Of a stretch of 64,000 bases of DNA, positions 1-8,866 are shown piece by piece (position 1 is the stretch's first letter; every line of letters starts with the position of its first letter). The notes beneath the pieces are model-generated. The model made no database searches. It was not told the DNA's origin and worked only from the letters and a program-made list of their open reading frames with translations. A program made the position numbers and the translations under genes. The stretch comes from Candidatus Kuenenia stuttgartensis. Lineage in GTDB: Bacteria; Planctomycetota; Planctomycetia; Planctomycetales; Planctomycetaceae. The DNA is taken from positions 1 through 64,000 of the forward strand of contig CAMDPK010000012.1 in the NCBI GenBank assembly GCA_945904015.1. The letters are read 5' to 3'.

Positions 1-37
1 CGACGCAAGCTGCGTCGGCCACGTTGGGAGATCCACA

Positions 38-2056
38 ATGCTTCGCTTCTTCATCGTCCTGTTGGTCGCCGCCATGTTCGAGCAAACACAGACCGCCCAA
101 GCTGAGACACCCGCTGCGGGTTGGACTCCCGAACTGATGCTCAAGGTACGGCGAGTCGCACACGTCCGGCCGTCGCCGGATGCGAAGCGCGTCGTGTACT
201 CCGTGGCTGAGGCGGTCATGACCGAGGACCGCAGCGAGTTCGTGTCGCAGATTTGGGTCGCGAATGCGGACGGCAGCGAGGCGACTCAACTGACGTTCGC
301 GGCGAAGTCATCGACGAATCCGATGTGGTCACTGGACAGCCAGTGGATCGCGTTCACCTCTGAGCGAACGGGAAAATCGAACCTGTTTCGAATGCGCGTC
401 ACGGGGGGCGAGGCGGAACAACTGACCGATGTGAAATCGGGAGTCGGGTTGTTCGCCTGGAGTCCCGACGGCCAGCAGCTTGCGTTCGTGATGCCCGATC
501 CGCCAACTGACGCCGACGACAAGGCCGCGAAGGCGAGGGACGATTTCCGCTGGATCGATCGCGATTTCAAAATGGACCGGCTGCATCTCGTGTCGGTCGA
601 GAAGGACAAAAACGGCCAGCGTTTGCCGCGATTGCTGACCGCCGGAAACCTCTCGATCAGCGCGGCGGCGCGTCCGGGAGGCGGCAGCTTCGACTGGTCC
701 CCCGACGGGAAGTCGATCGTGTTCGCACATCGAAAGTCACCGAAAGCGGATGACTGGACGTCCTCGGATGTTTCGATGGTCGATGTCGCATACGGCAAAA
801 TCACGCCACTGGCATCAACCGGTCGTTCCGAATTCGCTCCGCTGTACTCACCCGACGGAAAATCGGTGGCGCTGATCGCCAGCGATGACCCGCCGCGCTG
901 GGCCGGCGACTATTCGTTGCAAGTCATCTCGGTCGTGGATCGAAAAGTGAGACCGCTGCCGGAGACTCCGGATCATCAGCCGACGCTGATCGGCTGGTCG
1001 AGCGACGGAACAAGTCTGTACTTCGTCGAAACTCGCGGCACGTTGAATCGCTTGTCGTCGATCAACGTCGAGACCGGAATGATCGGCGAACTCGTTTCCG
1101 GTGGCGAGTTGTTGCGGGCGTTTGAAGTGAACGCGAAAGGCTCGGCGTTCGGGTTCGTGCGCGAGACTCCGCAAAAAGCTCCCGAAGCGTGCGTCTCACC
1201 GAGTGGCACATTCGCTCCAGTGCAGGTCAGCCATGCGAACACGCACCTGCCAACATTTCCGCTCGGCAAAGTCGAACTGCTGCGGTGGAAAAGCACCGAC
1301 GGTCAAGAGATCGAAGGACTGCTGACCTACCCCGTCGGTTATCAGGCCGGCACACGAGTGCCGCTGCTGTTGCAAGTGCATGGCGGTCCGATGGGCGTGT
1401 TCGTGCAATCGTTCGCCGGAACTGCCGGCGTCTATCCGAACGCCGCGTTCGCCTCGCGCGGCTTCGCGCTGTTGCAGCCAAACCCGCGCGGGTCGGCGGG
1501 ATACGGCAAAGAGTTTCGCTACGCAAACTATCAAGATTGGGGCGGCGGTGACTTCCGCGACATCATGGCCGGAGTCGATCGAGTCATCGAAATGGGCGTG
1601 GCTGATCCCGAACGCATGGGCGTGATGGGCTGGAGCTACGGTGGCTACATGACTTCATGGACGATCACGCAGACGAATCGCTTCAAAGCCGCGTCCGTCG
1701 GAGCCGCCGTGACGAACCTCGTCAGCTTCACCGGCACGGCGGATATTCCTGGTTTTCTGCCGGACTACTTTGGCGGTCAGCCGTGGGAGGACGCGACGCT
1801 GTATCGTGCCCGGTCTCCGGTGTTCCAAGCGAAGGGAGTCACGACCCCGACACTGGTTCAGCACGGCGAGGCGGATGTGCGCGTCCCCGTCTCGCAGGGC
1901 TACGAATTTTACAACGCGGTGAAGCAACAAGGGACACCGGCCGAGATGCTCGTCTTGCCGCGTCAACCGCACGGCCCGACCGAACCGCGCATGATTCTCA
2001 AGATCATGCAGACGAACCTCGATTGGTTCGAGAAGCATTTGAAATCCGGTCACTGA
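38..2056 (+). CDS. S9 family peptidase (acylaminoacyl/dipeptidyl peptidase type), exported
   Basis: A 672-residue secreted serine peptidase of the prolyl oligopeptidase clan. An N-terminal signal peptide (hydrophobic stretch about residues 4-20, ending near AQA) is followed by a WD40/TolB-like propeller (about 40-390; repeated SPDG motifs) and a C-terminal alpha/beta hydrolase domain (about 415-670). The nucleophile elbow GWSYGG places the catalytic Ser at residue 533; the acid is probably Asp613 (GEADVRVP) and the base His645 (QPHGP). The family removes dipeptides or acylated residues from peptide N-termini; substrate here is unknown. It lies in tail-to-tail orientation with mnmA, 17 bp apart. 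The ATG follows a GGGAG-type Shine-Dalgarno sequence. Family assignment is secure, substrate is not. Confidence 0.93.
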   Translation: MLRFFIVLLVAAMFEQTQTAQAETPAAGWTPELMLKVRRVAHVRPSPDAKRVVYSVAEAVMTEDRSEFVSQIWVANADGSEATQLTFAAKSSTNPMWSLDSQWIAFTSERTGKSNLFRMRVTGGEAEQLTDVKSGVGLFAWSPDGQQLAFVMPDPPTDADDKAAKARDDFRWIDRDFKMDRLHLVSVEKDKNGQRLPRLLTAGNLSISAAARPGGGSFDWSPDGKSIVFAHRKSPKADDWTSSDVSMVDVAYGKITPLASTGRSEFAPLYSPDGKSVALIASDDPPRWAGDYSLQVISVVDRKVRPLPETPDHQPTLIGWSSDGTSLYFVETRGTLNRLSSINVETGMIGELVSGGELLRAFEVNAKGSAFGFVRETPQKAPEACVSPSGTFAPVQVSHANTHLPTFPLGKVELLRWKSTDGQEIEGLLTYPVGYQAGTRVPLLLQVHGGPMGVFVQSFAGTAGVYPNAAFASRGFALLQPNPRGSAGYGKEFRYANYQDWGGGDFRDIMAGVDRVIEMGVADPERMGVMGWSYGGYMTSWTITQTNRFKAASVGAAVTNLVSFTGTADIPGFLPDYFGGQPWEDATLYRARSPVFQAKGVTTPTLVQHGEADVRVPVSQGYEFYNAVKQQGTPAEMLVLPRQPHGPTEPRMILKIMQTNLDWFEKHLKSGH

Positions 2057-2073
2057 TTCGCGAGTCCGTCTGC

Positions 2074-3237
2074 CTAACAAATCCAACCGCCGCCCATCAC
2101 TCGGTCGCCGTCATAAAAGACGACGGCTTGTCCCGGAGCGACGCCGAACTGCGGCTCGGCAAAGTAAACGCGCACGCGGTCTTCGTCGAGCACCTGCACT
2201 TCAGCCTCAGCACATTGATGTTGCGAACGAATCTGGGCCTGGCAAGTGAACCTGTCGGGCACATCGTCGATCAGCCAGTTGAGGCGATTGGCTTCCAGCG
2301 TCGGTTCCATGAGATCCTCACGTGTGCCGATGACGACTCGCCGAGTTGTCGGCTGCACGGCGACAACGTACCGCGGACTGCCGAATGTGATTCCGAGTCT
2401 TTTTCGTTGACCGATCGTGTATTGCTGGTAGCCCTCGTGACGGCCGAGCACGTTGCCTTCAGTGTCCACAATTTCTCCGGCCGTGTCGTGGTGACCTCGA
2501 TAGCGTTCCAAGAAACCGACGTAGTCATTGTCCGGGATGAAGCAGATCTCTTGGCTGTCTGGCTTGTCGGCCACTCGCAGCCCGGTCTGCCGAGCGAGTT
2601 CGCGAATCTCGGACTTCGCGAAGTTGCCGACGGGGAAGATGACTCGGTCGAGGATTTCCTTGCGGATGCCAAACAGGACGTACGACTGATCCTTCGAGCG
2701 ATCGAGGCCACGCATGAGTGCTGGAGTTGGTCCGTTGTCCGTTGTCCGTTGTCTGTCGTCCGCTGTCGCACTACTGACCACTGACCACTGACCACTGACC
2801 ACTCTCGCATAATGTCCCGACGCGATGTGATCCGCTCCGACCGACTGCGCGAACTCCCAGAGCTTGCCGAACTTCAGCCAGTTGTTGCACATCACGCACG
2901 GGTTCGGCGTGCGGCCAGCGAGGTACTCGTCAGCGAAGTAGTCCTTGATCCGCGTGAAAGCGTCTTGAAAATTCAGCGCGTGAAATGGGATGTCCAACGA
3001 ATCGGCAACTCGTCGAGCATCCGCCGCGTCCGTCGCGCTGCAGCAGCCCTGCTTGTGAGCCTTCGGATTGAGAATCGGCAGATCGGCAGCGAGCGATGTC
3101 TTGCAGACCTGGGGCTCCTCGGTCGCGCCGGAGCGCATGAAAAGCCCGATCACTTCGTAGCCCTGCTGTTGCAGCAGGACCGCTGCGGCGGAGCTATCCA
3201 CTCCACCACTCATCGCTAGGACGACACGCTTCGACAT
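2074..3237 (-). CDS. mnmA: tRNA-specific 2-thiouridylase MnmA, with an in-frame repeat insertion
   Basis: MnmA installs the 2-thio group on U34 of tRNA-Lys, -Glu and -Gln, using sulfur delivered as a persulfide. The protein (387 aa from ATG at 3237) has the PP-loop SGGVDSS at residues 10-16, the catalytic cysteine in NPCVMCN (Cys114), the second active-site cysteine in SQEICFI (about Cys232) and the KDQSY signature. A TTG 15 bases upstream could extend it by five residues, but the ATG aligns better with the family start. Between the conserved GHYARV and LMRGLD segments is an insert of roughly 26 residues (about 147-172) encoded by tandem copies of a 7-mer; other MnmA proteins have only a short loop here. 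It starts one base after the stop of the GH15-like gene, so translation is probably coupled. Confidence 0.93.
   Translation of the reverse strand: MSKRVVLAMSGGVDSSAAAVLLQQQGYEVIGLFMRSGATEEPQVCKTSLAADLPILNPKAHKQGCCSATDAADARRVADSLDIPFHALNFQDAFTRIKDYFADEYLAGRTPNPCVMCNNWLKFGKLWEFAQSVGADHIASGHYARVVSGQWSVVSSATADDRQRTTDNGPTPALMRGLDRSKDQSYVLFGIRKEILDRVIFPVGNFAKSEIRELARQTGLRVADKPDSQEICFIPDNDYVGFLERYRGHHDTAGEIVDTEGNVLGRHEGYQQYTIGQRKRLGITFGSPRYVVAVQPTTRRVVIGTREDLMEPTLEANRLNWLIDDVPDRFTCQAQIRSQHQCAEAEVQVLDEDRVRVYFAEPQFGVAPGQAVVFYDGDRVMGGGWIC
2730..2803. repeat. Short tandem repeats inside mnmA
   Basis: On the plus strand a GTTGTCC-type 7-mer array (about 2732-2750) is followed by four copies of CTGACCA (about 2774-2801). 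Read in the mnmA frame they give the SGQWSVVSS and RQRTTDNG segments. The array is low-complexity and keeps the reading frame open. Confidence 0.85.
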
Positions 3238-3238
3238 T

Positions 3239-4567
3239 TCAGGGGACCGCAACCTTTCCTGGACCGAGCAAACTTTGCTCCATGAAGTGTAACGCCAGCC
3301 GGAGGTTTGCCTGAGTCCACAGTAGCGGCGTGATGTCGTTCGGACCCCAAATGCCGTTCTCGCGGTAGTAGGACTCCGGGCAACGCAGAGACGGGAACGA
3401 CGTGTCTTCGCCGGTCAGTTGCCTCAAGCTGCGGTTGAGATGTTGCGTTTGAAGTTCGAGTTGTCCGGTGTCGCCGGTCTGTTGGTAACGCAGGCCGTGA
3501 ATGACCGACAGGATCGGGTCGAAGATGCACCACTGAGCTTCGCCCCCCGGTTGCAGCAGGCGGTCGCGAGCGGACATGTCTTCGCTGACGTCGACCGTGC
3601 GGTTGGCCGGATCGAGCAGTTTTTTGTAGTCGGCACACCAGTACGAATCGCCGAGATATCGCCGCACACCGAACGGCCCGAGCAACTGCGTGGCGACGTC
3701 AGTGACGATCGTCTCGGCCATCTCGCCATCGACGATTTGCAGCGGGTAAATCAAAAACAGCAACGCCGAGTCGTATCGCCGCCGCTTGGCCGGATCGTCC
3801 TGAACGCATTCGCTCGGCAGGATTGCTTTGAGAGCTGCGTGCCCGTGCTCGATCAGCCCTTCCGCGCGGCGACAGGTTTGATCGATGAACGACTTCGTCG
3901 CTCCCAGCGGCATCTGGGCGGAGGCCATCGTGAGAAAGTAATCTCGCAGCGCGGTCAACCCGGCGGTCGCCGCGCCGATGCTGGAGGCTTCGATTTTGCG
4001 AGCCTCTTCCCAATGGCCGCTGTCTTCGTCCTCCCAGAAACGGACGGCTTCCAAATACTGGACGAAGTTGGAGAGCAACTTGATGTCGTCACCGGTCGGC
4101 TGCCAGTGACCTTCGCGAGCGAGTTTGCTCGCAAGCCACAGCCAGCAGCCAATCGCGTCGTTCTGCGCGTGTGCCCATTGCTCCGACACTTCGCTGAGCT
4201 TGTCGCCGTCAAAACGAATGTGCGGCCGGAGCATCACGTTCTGCGGGTTCGCCTTGCCGACGATGATGTCTCGCAGCTTGCCGCGCTGCGTGTGCTGAAA
4301 CTGCGTGATCGCCGAGACCGCACGCACCGCGCGATCGTGCTCGCCCAGAACATGAAAGTGATGAGCGATGTGAATGTTGTCGCGGACCCAGACGTTTTGA
4401 TAGCCGGTGTATTCGAGGTCTTGGCTCTGCGCGAGCGCGGCCGAGAACAACCCGCTGGACAACGTCGGGAATTGAAACGTGCCGTGCTCGATCAAGTGCC
4501 GAGTGATCGCTTGAACGCCGTCGACGTTGTAATCGTCGCGGATCAAACCCTCCATGGGATGCGTCAT
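3239..4567 (-). CDS. Glycoside hydrolase family 15-like (alpha/alpha-barrel) protein
   Basis: A 442-residue soluble protein without a signal peptide. The segments NVWVRDNIHIAHHF (about residues 58-71), QNDAIGCWLWLASKL (about 135) and DEDSGHWEEARKIEASSIG (about 181-199) are typical of the (alpha/alpha)6 barrel shared by glucoamylase-like GH15 enzymes and the phosphorylase-kinase alpha/beta regulatory subunits. The likely activity is hydrolysis or sensing of an alpha-glucan, but catalytic glutamates were not assigned. Its start codon overlaps the stop of the upstream hypothetical gene (ATGA at 4564-4567) and its stop sits one base before mnmA, so the three genes form a tightly coupled unit. Fold class is fairly confident; enzymatic activity is not. 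Confidence 0.75.
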   Translation of the reverse strand: MTHPMEGLIRDDYNVDGVQAITRHLIEHGTFQFPTLSSGLFSAALAQSQDLEYTGYQNVWVRDNIHIAHHFHVLGEHDRAVRAVSAITQFQHTQRGKLRDIIVGKANPQNVMLRPHIRFDGDKLSEVSEQWAHAQNDAIGCWLWLASKLAREGHWQPTGDDIKLLSNFVQYLEAVRFWEDEDSGHWEEARKIEASSIGAATAGLTALRDYFLTMASAQMPLGATKSFIDQTCRRAEGLIEHGHAALKAILPSECVQDDPAKRRRYDSALLFLIYPLQIVDGEMAETIVTDVATQLLGPFGVRRYLGDSYWCADYKKLLDPANRTVDVSEDMSARDRLLQPGGEAQWCIFDPILSVIHGLRYQQTGDTGQLELQTQHLNRSLRQLTGEDTSFPSLRCPESYYRENGIWGPNDITPLLWTQANLRLALHFMEQSLLGPGKVAVP

Positions 4568-5112
4568 GTCTGCCTCGCGGTTGGATTCTCAAAGTCGTCA
4601 TCAGTGGCTAGCGGTTGATCGGGGACATCGATGGGCGTTTCGTTCGCGTCGTCGAAGACAGGATCCGTTTTCGACACCGGGAAGATTCGTGGACGCCGAT
4701 GCCCCTTCTGCCAAAACAAGCGGTCGTCTGTCACGAGTCCGTTTCGGAACGCGCAGTTGAGGCAAACTTTCTCCTCGCCAAATTGCAGAAAGAGTTCTCC
4801 ATCTAGCAACAGATGAAACCATTCCTCGCCCGGGTTGCGGTGCGCGCAGTATTCACGCGGGCCCGACTTCACGCCGAGTTCCCAGCCTTCGGAGTCCGGG
4901 AAATAGAGCCGCCGATCGATCACTTCCCCGGACGCGGCAACCGATGAATCCCGTTCACCTGCTTCGGATGCAGCAGACTCGTCCGCGTCCTGTTTCGCGA
5001 CGAGCACCTCGTCGATCGCGGCCTGCAAACGCTGAGCGACCCCCGACAACTCGTCCGGAACATCGTTCGGAAGGTCGTCATCGAGCGGCAGCGGATTCGC
5101 GGGGGTGGTCAC
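4564..5112 (-). CDS. Conserved-looking hypothetical protein, translationally coupled to the GH15-like gene
   Basis: I do not recognise this family. The open frame extends much further upstream, but a GTG at 5112 preceded by GGAGA at good spacing gives a 182-residue acidic protein beginning VTTPANPL. The first 80 residues are low-complexity and rich in Asp, Glu and Ala. The second half (about 85-150) is better ordered, with aromatic-rich segments such as LYFPDSEGWEL and EEWFHLLLDGELFLQFGEE and two cysteines in VCLNCAF. No signal peptide or membrane segment is visible. Its TGA overlaps the ATG of the GH15-like gene, implying co-expression. The region upstream of 5112 is probably non-coding and shared with the divergent DUF1501 gene. 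Confidence 0.65.
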   Translation of the reverse strand: MTTPANPLPLDDDLPNDVPDELSGVAQRLQAAIDEVLVAKQDADESAASEAGERDSSVAASGEVIDRRLYFPDSEGWELGVKSGPREYCAHRNPGEEWFHLLLDGELFLQFGEEKVCLNCAFRNGLVTDDRLFWQKGHRRPRIFPVSKTDPVFDDANETPIDVPDQPLATDDDFENPTARQT

Positions 5113-5371
5113 AGCAATCTCCAAACACCATTGAGCGGCGGGGCAATCATAGGGACTTCGCGGCTGCTGTTGAGCCGCGAGCCAATTTGCGCGAGACGCG
5201 GCAAAGCTCGGACTTCGGTGACAACCGGACTTGGCTCGGCGATGTTTGGCGTGGCTTTCCTGAATCGACAAGATTTGATCCGTCTTCTTACGATACATTG
5301 ACGAGACGGCTGAATTGCTCAGCCTCAACGGTTTTCCGAATGTTTTGTGGTGACTGCTCGCGGAGGCCACG
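5113..5371. promoter_or_regulatory. Divergent intergenic region between the hypothetical gene and DUF1501 gene 1
   Basis: About 260 bp between two divergently transcribed genes, so it must carry at least one promoter for each. On the plus strand TCGACA (5266) with TACGAT 18 bases later is a plausible sigma-70 pair. The assignment is weak. A GGAGG (5363-5366) lies five bases before the DUF1501 start. Confidence 0.35.
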
Positions 5372-6778
5372 ATGCTCAGCTTGCAAACTCAGGGGGTCCG
5401 ACTTTGCGACCGAGTGCCGCGTCGTGAAGTGCTGCGCATCGGCGGGTTGGCAGCGTGCGGTCTGTCGCTGCCACAGTTGTTGGCTCCGCAGTCAGCGTCG
5501 GCGGAGAACGTTCAGCCCAAGAACAACCGTCCTGCGAAATCGTGCATCGTGCTGTTCCTGATGGGCGGACCCCCGCAGCAATCGACGTGGGATCCGAAGC
5601 CGGATGCTCCGAAAGAGGTCCGGGGAGAAATCGAGCCGATCGCGACCAAGATTCCGGGTGTCCAATTCGGCGAGCTGATGCCTCGGCTGGCAGGACACGC
5701 CGACAAGCTCGCGGTGCTCCGAGCGGTCTCGACGAACGACAACGCGCACTCGTCGAGCGGCTACTACATGCTGACCGGCCGGCCGCATGTGCCGATGAAT
5801 GCCGAGAACGCGAACCCCGGCCCACCGAATGATTGGCCGAATTGGGGCTCGGTCGTGCAAAGCTTGGCGGGACCGCGCGGGCATTTGCCAGCATCGGTGC
5901 GGCTGCCCAATCACATCTTCAACACCGACGGCTCAACCTGGCCCGGGCAAGATGGCGGACTGTTGGGACGTGGACAAGACCCGTGGCTGTTTCGGTGTCA
6001 GCCGCACGCGGCCGATTATCGCATCAGCGAGTTTCAGTTGCCGGAGAGCATGTCGCTGGATCGCCTCTCTGCGCGGCGCGATCTCGTGCGACTGTTTGAT
6101 CAGCAATCCGAAGCCGCCGAGCGATTGGCGCGGTCGCGTGTGTTCGGCGAACAGCAGCAGCGAGCCTACGGGCTGTTGGCATCGGCCGCGTCGCGCGGAG
6201 CGTTCGATCTTTCGGCGGAAGAGGAGAAGACTCGGCAACGATACGGTTCATCGCCGTTCGGACAGAGCTGCTTGTTGGCTCGGCGATTGATCGAGGCGGA
6301 CGTGCGGCTTGTCCAAGTCAATTGGTTCCGTGGCCCGGACGAGCCGGCGTCGAACCCGTGCTGGGATTCGCACACGAATGAGACGAAACGACTGCGCGAA
6401 GTGCTCGTCCCGCCGGCCGACAATGGATTTGCCTCGCTGTTGGAGGACTTGTCGGAGCGCGGGATGCTCGACGACACATTGATCGTCTGCATGGCCGAAT
6501 TCGGCCGCACGCCGAAGATCAACGGCGCAGCGGGCCGCGATCACTGGGGACCAGTTTTCTCGGTCGCGATGGCCGGCGGCGGAATTCGTGGCGGCGTCGT
6601 TCACGGAGCGTCCGATGCGTTGGGAGGGTATCCGCGCAGCGGACTCGTCCGCCCGGAAGACATCACCGCGACGATGTTCCATTGCCTGGGCTACTCGCCC
6701 GACACCGAGTTCTTCGACAACCAAAACCGCCCGTACGCCATCAGTCGCGGGCAGGTGATTCAGCCGATTCTCTCGTAG
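5372..6778 (+). CDS. DUF1501 domain-containing protein (Tat-exported), copy 1
   Basis: A 468-residue member of the planctomycete DUF1501 family, related to the sulfatase/alkaline phosphatase fold. It carries a twin-arginine leader (PRREVLRIGGLAACG, about residues 17-31) with cleavage likely after SASA. Family landmarks are LMGGPPQQSTWDPKPDAP, the WDSHTNE segment, MAEFGRTPKING and GRDHWGPVFS. Biochemical function is unknown for the family; it usually accompanies DUF1549/DUF1553 cytochrome-like proteins, but no such partner adjoins this copy. A GGAGG Shine-Dalgarno sequence lies five bases before the ATG. The TAG stop is the tip of the inverted repeat at 6775-6855. Confidence 0.92.
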   Translation: MLSLQTQGVRLCDRVPRREVLRIGGLAACGLSLPQLLAPQSASAENVQPKNNRPAKSCIVLFLMGGPPQQSTWDPKPDAPKEVRGEIEPIATKIPGVQFGELMPRLAGHADKLAVLRAVSTNDNAHSSSGYYMLTGRPHVPMNAENANPGPPNDWPNWGSVVQSLAGPRGHLPASVRLPNHIFNTDGSTWPGQDGGLLGRGQDPWLFRCQPHAADYRISEFQLPESMSLDRLSARRDLVRLFDQQSEAAERLARSRVFGEQQQRAYGLLASAASRGAFDLSAEEEKTRQRYGSSPFGQSCLLARRLIEADVRLVQVNWFRGPDEPASNPCWDSHTNETKRLREVLVPPADNGFASLLEDLSERGMLDDTLIVCMAEFGRTPKINGAAGRDHWGPVFSVAMAGGGIRGGVVHGASDALGGYPRSGLVRPEDITATMFHCLGYSPDTEFFDNQNRPYAISRGQVIQPILS

Positions 6779-6855
6779 ATCAGGCTTCCCAGCCTGATCC
6801 GAACGTGAACACGACCTCGATGCGCAATCGAGTCAGCCTGGGAAGGCTGACCTAC
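6775..6855. repeat. Inverted repeat whose two tips are the stop codons of both flanking genes
   Basis: Arms 6775-6798 and 6832-6855 (GTAGATCAGGCTTCCCAG and its near complement) enclose a 33-base loop. The TAG in the left tip ends DUF1501 copy 1 (6776-6778) and the TAG read on the minus strand in the right tip ends scpB (6852-6854). No U-tract follows either arm, so it is not a canonical intrinsic terminator, though it could act as a bidirectional one. Confidence 0.8.
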
Positions 6856-7652
6856 TTGAACGCGAAGTCTTCGGCGACCGGCAGATCATGCAGGCTGCCG
6901 AGTCCGAACAGCGACAAAAATCGCGGCGTGGTCGAATACGGCGGATCGTTCTTGTTCTTCGAGTTCTGTGGCGCGTGCGCGCGGTCGATCCGAATTAACT
7001 CGCGCTGCACCAGTTGTCGCAGGACCGAGCCCGCATTTGATTTGCCCAGCGCCTCCATCTGCGACTTCGTGATCGGCTGCTTGTAGGCCACGAGCGACAG
7101 CACTTCGAGCGCGTCTTGCGTCATCTTCACGTCTTTGGGGCCGTAGCCGAAGACCTTGTTGCGCACCGACTCGAACTCCGGCAGCAACAACAGGCGATAG
7201 CCTCCTTCGCCAAGCGTGATCGAATACGGACGCCCTTCGTCGGCGTATTGCCGATTGAGCTCGTCGAGCAAGCACTCGACGAATCCGAAGCCATGATCGG
7301 TGTGAAACAAAGAACTGAGCTTCTTGGCGGTCAGCGGCATGCCGCCCACGAACAGCGCCGCTTCGACGACTTGTTTCTCGGAGACGCGCGGCGGCGTCGG
7401 TTCTGTCGCTGTGTGTTTCACCGGTTGGGAAGTCAGCGGTGAAGAGCTGATCGGCTCGATGTTCGGCAGGACGTCGGAAGTCAACAACTCAGTCGGCTCC
7501 GCGTCGATCTCACGTTCGATCGCCTCCGTCGCTTCGAGCGCTCGCAGATAGGCCGCCTCGAGATCATCGGCGAGCAACGGTTGATCCCACGCGGCTGTGT
7601 CATCAGCAGTCGGCTCGTCGAGGTCATCGTTGTCCGGAAACGGCTCATCCAT
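6852..7652 (-). CDS. scpB: Segregation and condensation protein B
   Basis: ScpB is the kite-type winged-helix dimer that binds ScpA and regulates the SMC condensin during chromosome segregation. The family region runs from about residue 100 (VVEAALFVGGMPLTAKKLS) through TQDALEVLSLVAYKQPITKSQ and SVLRQLVQRELI to TPRFLSLFGL near the C-terminus, covering both winged helices. ATG at 7652, with GGGAGA eight bases upstream, gives 266 aa; a longer frame adds 23 unsupported residues. The first 90 residues are an acidic, low-complexity extension not typical of short ScpB proteins. No scpA is in the window. It converges with DUF1501 copy 1. Confidence 0.93.
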   Translation of the reverse strand: MDEPFPDNDDLDEPTADDTAAWDQPLLADDLEAAYLRALEATEAIEREIDAEPTELLTSDVLPNIEPISSSPLTSQPVKHTATEPTPPRVSEKQVVEAALFVGGMPLTAKKLSSLFHTDHGFGFVECLLDELNRQYADEGRPYSITLGEGGYRLLLLPEFESVRNKVFGYGPKDVKMTQDALEVLSLVAYKQPITKSQMEALGKSNAGSVLRQLVQRELIRIDRAHAPQNSKNKNDPPYSTTPRFLSLFGLGSLHDLPVAEDFAFK

Positions 7653-7735
7653 GAGCGTTCTCTCCCACCGTAGGCGTCCCAAGCGGGCAGGTTTATAGTC
7701 CCGCTCGCCGCGAAGCGACAAGAGGCCGTTTCACA

Positions 7736-7818
7736 GGCGAGCGGAGGGTGTCAACCCTCCGAGTGAACTCTAGGTCGTTGACAGTTCGGACTCGGAGGAC
7801 TGACGTCCTCCCCTCGCC
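7736..7818. repeat. Inverted repeat upstream of the small membrane protein gene
   Basis: Arms 7736-7764 and 7790-7818 are 29 nt long with few mismatches (CTCCGAGT inner ends). Each arm has its own internal hairpin (GGAGGGTGTCAACCCTCC on the left, GGAGGACTGACGTCCTCC on the right). It lies between two divergent genes (scpB start at 7652 and the membrane gene at 7849), so here it cannot be a terminator for either. Confidence 0.75.
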
Positions 7819-7848
7819 CACGCAACTGCTTTACGAAGGATCGAATCT

Positions 7849-8202
7849 GTGGATCAAAAGGTGACGATCAACCGCAGTCTCGTCGGCTGGCTGGCGCTGG
7901 CGTTTCTGACCGGGTTCGTGATCGCGCTGGTGACGGGTCCGAAGGACTCGGCCGATGTCTGGCAGGGCATCTGCTCACGAGTCGGCGTGGTCCTGGGAGC
8001 GTTGTGGCTGGCGTTGCCGAAGGACGGGACGTTGGGCAAGTGGGCCGAGGTTTCGGTGCTCAAACTGGTGGTGATCGTCTTGGTGATCGTGGCCGTCGTT
8101 CGAGCACCTCGAAAATATCTGCCAATCCTGTTGGCCATCGCCGCCGCCGGCCGCTTTCTGCGGCCCCCCGACAAACTTCGCCCGCCGCGTGATTTTGCGT
8201 AG
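7849..8202 (+). CDS. Small hypothetical membrane protein
   Basis: A 117-residue protein starting with GTG, with an AAGGA Shine-Dalgarno sequence eight bases upstream. It has a hydrophobic segment at about residues 12-29, a second at about 45-57, and a third at about 70-85 followed by a possible fourth around 90-100, and ends in a basic tail. No recognisable domain. The stop TAG is followed at once by a small hairpin (CTCGCCTTGGCGAG, about 8208-8221). Composition and open frame support a real gene; function is unknown. Confidence 0.6.
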   Translation: MDQKVTINRSLVGWLALAFLTGFVIALVTGPKDSADVWQGICSRVGVVLGALWLALPKDGTLGKWAEVSVLKLVVIVLVIVAVVRAPRKYLPILLAIAAAGRFLRPPDKLRPPRDFA

Positions 8203-8367
8203 ACGACTCGCCTTGGCGAGCGGGATCGCAGACGTCTATCTGGACGGTCAACTCGGCCGAGCGAGCCGCCTGGCATCAGGCCGAAGGCATTCATCGCGAC
8301 CGATGTGCCAGGAAAAATGATCGCCGAGATCGCCGGCAATCCTTCTGTTCGGGCGATGCTTCCTGCG

Positions 8368-8757
8368 CTACTTCTTGTTGCGCAGAAGCAGAAAACTGAG
8401 TGTTGCAAGCACGACTAAGAACAATTGAATGACGAAATAGACCATGACGGCCATCCCGGCCTGAGCGTCGACCTTGTCAGCCGCCATGAAGGATCCGCCG
8501 AGAATTATCCACAGTCCAGTGGACATGATGGAACCGACCAGCAGAATGATCGGGAGCGCTTTTGAATTGGTCCTTCGAAACCCAAGGTAGGCCAGGACAA
8601 TTGACGGCGATAAGAAGAACAACGCACCGAATAGTGCTGTAACGACTATTTGCCCGACGGTTCCGACGCAACCAACAGATAGAGTATGGGCAGTATGCTC
8701 GCCAAGCTGATCGCCGCAGTTGTCATTCTGATCGGTGGCGATTTCATCCAAGATCAC
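8368..8757 (-). CDS. Hypothetical four-helix membrane protein
   Basis: A 129-residue protein starting at GTG. After a polar 30-residue N-terminus it has hydrophobic segments at about 34-58, 66-84 and 100-124, consistent with three or four membrane helices, and ends LLLRNKK. GC content is visibly lower than in the neighbours (many ATT and AAT codons), which hints at recent acquisition or a different expression class. Nothing recognisable; it lies 109 bp upstream of the rho stop on the same strand. Confidence 0.6.
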   Translation of the reverse strand: MILDEIATDQNDNCGDQLGEHTAHTLSVGCVGTVGQIVVTALFGALFFLSPSIVLAYLGFRRTNSKALPIILLVGSIMSTGLWIILGGSFMAADKVDAQAGMAVMVYFVIQLFLVVLATLSFLLLRNKK

Positions 8758-8866
8758 TCTTGAGAAGACAAGCGGTCGCGGACGACGGAATCAATTGCGA
8801 CAGCGTGTTGAACTCAAGTTGGACTTGAGGGCAATTGCGATTTGCCGCGCAACAACAGCTTGAACC

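Noticed and set aside
2730-2803. CRISPR-like short repeats
   Set aside because: Units are 7 nt with no spacers; a simple sequence repeat within mnmA.
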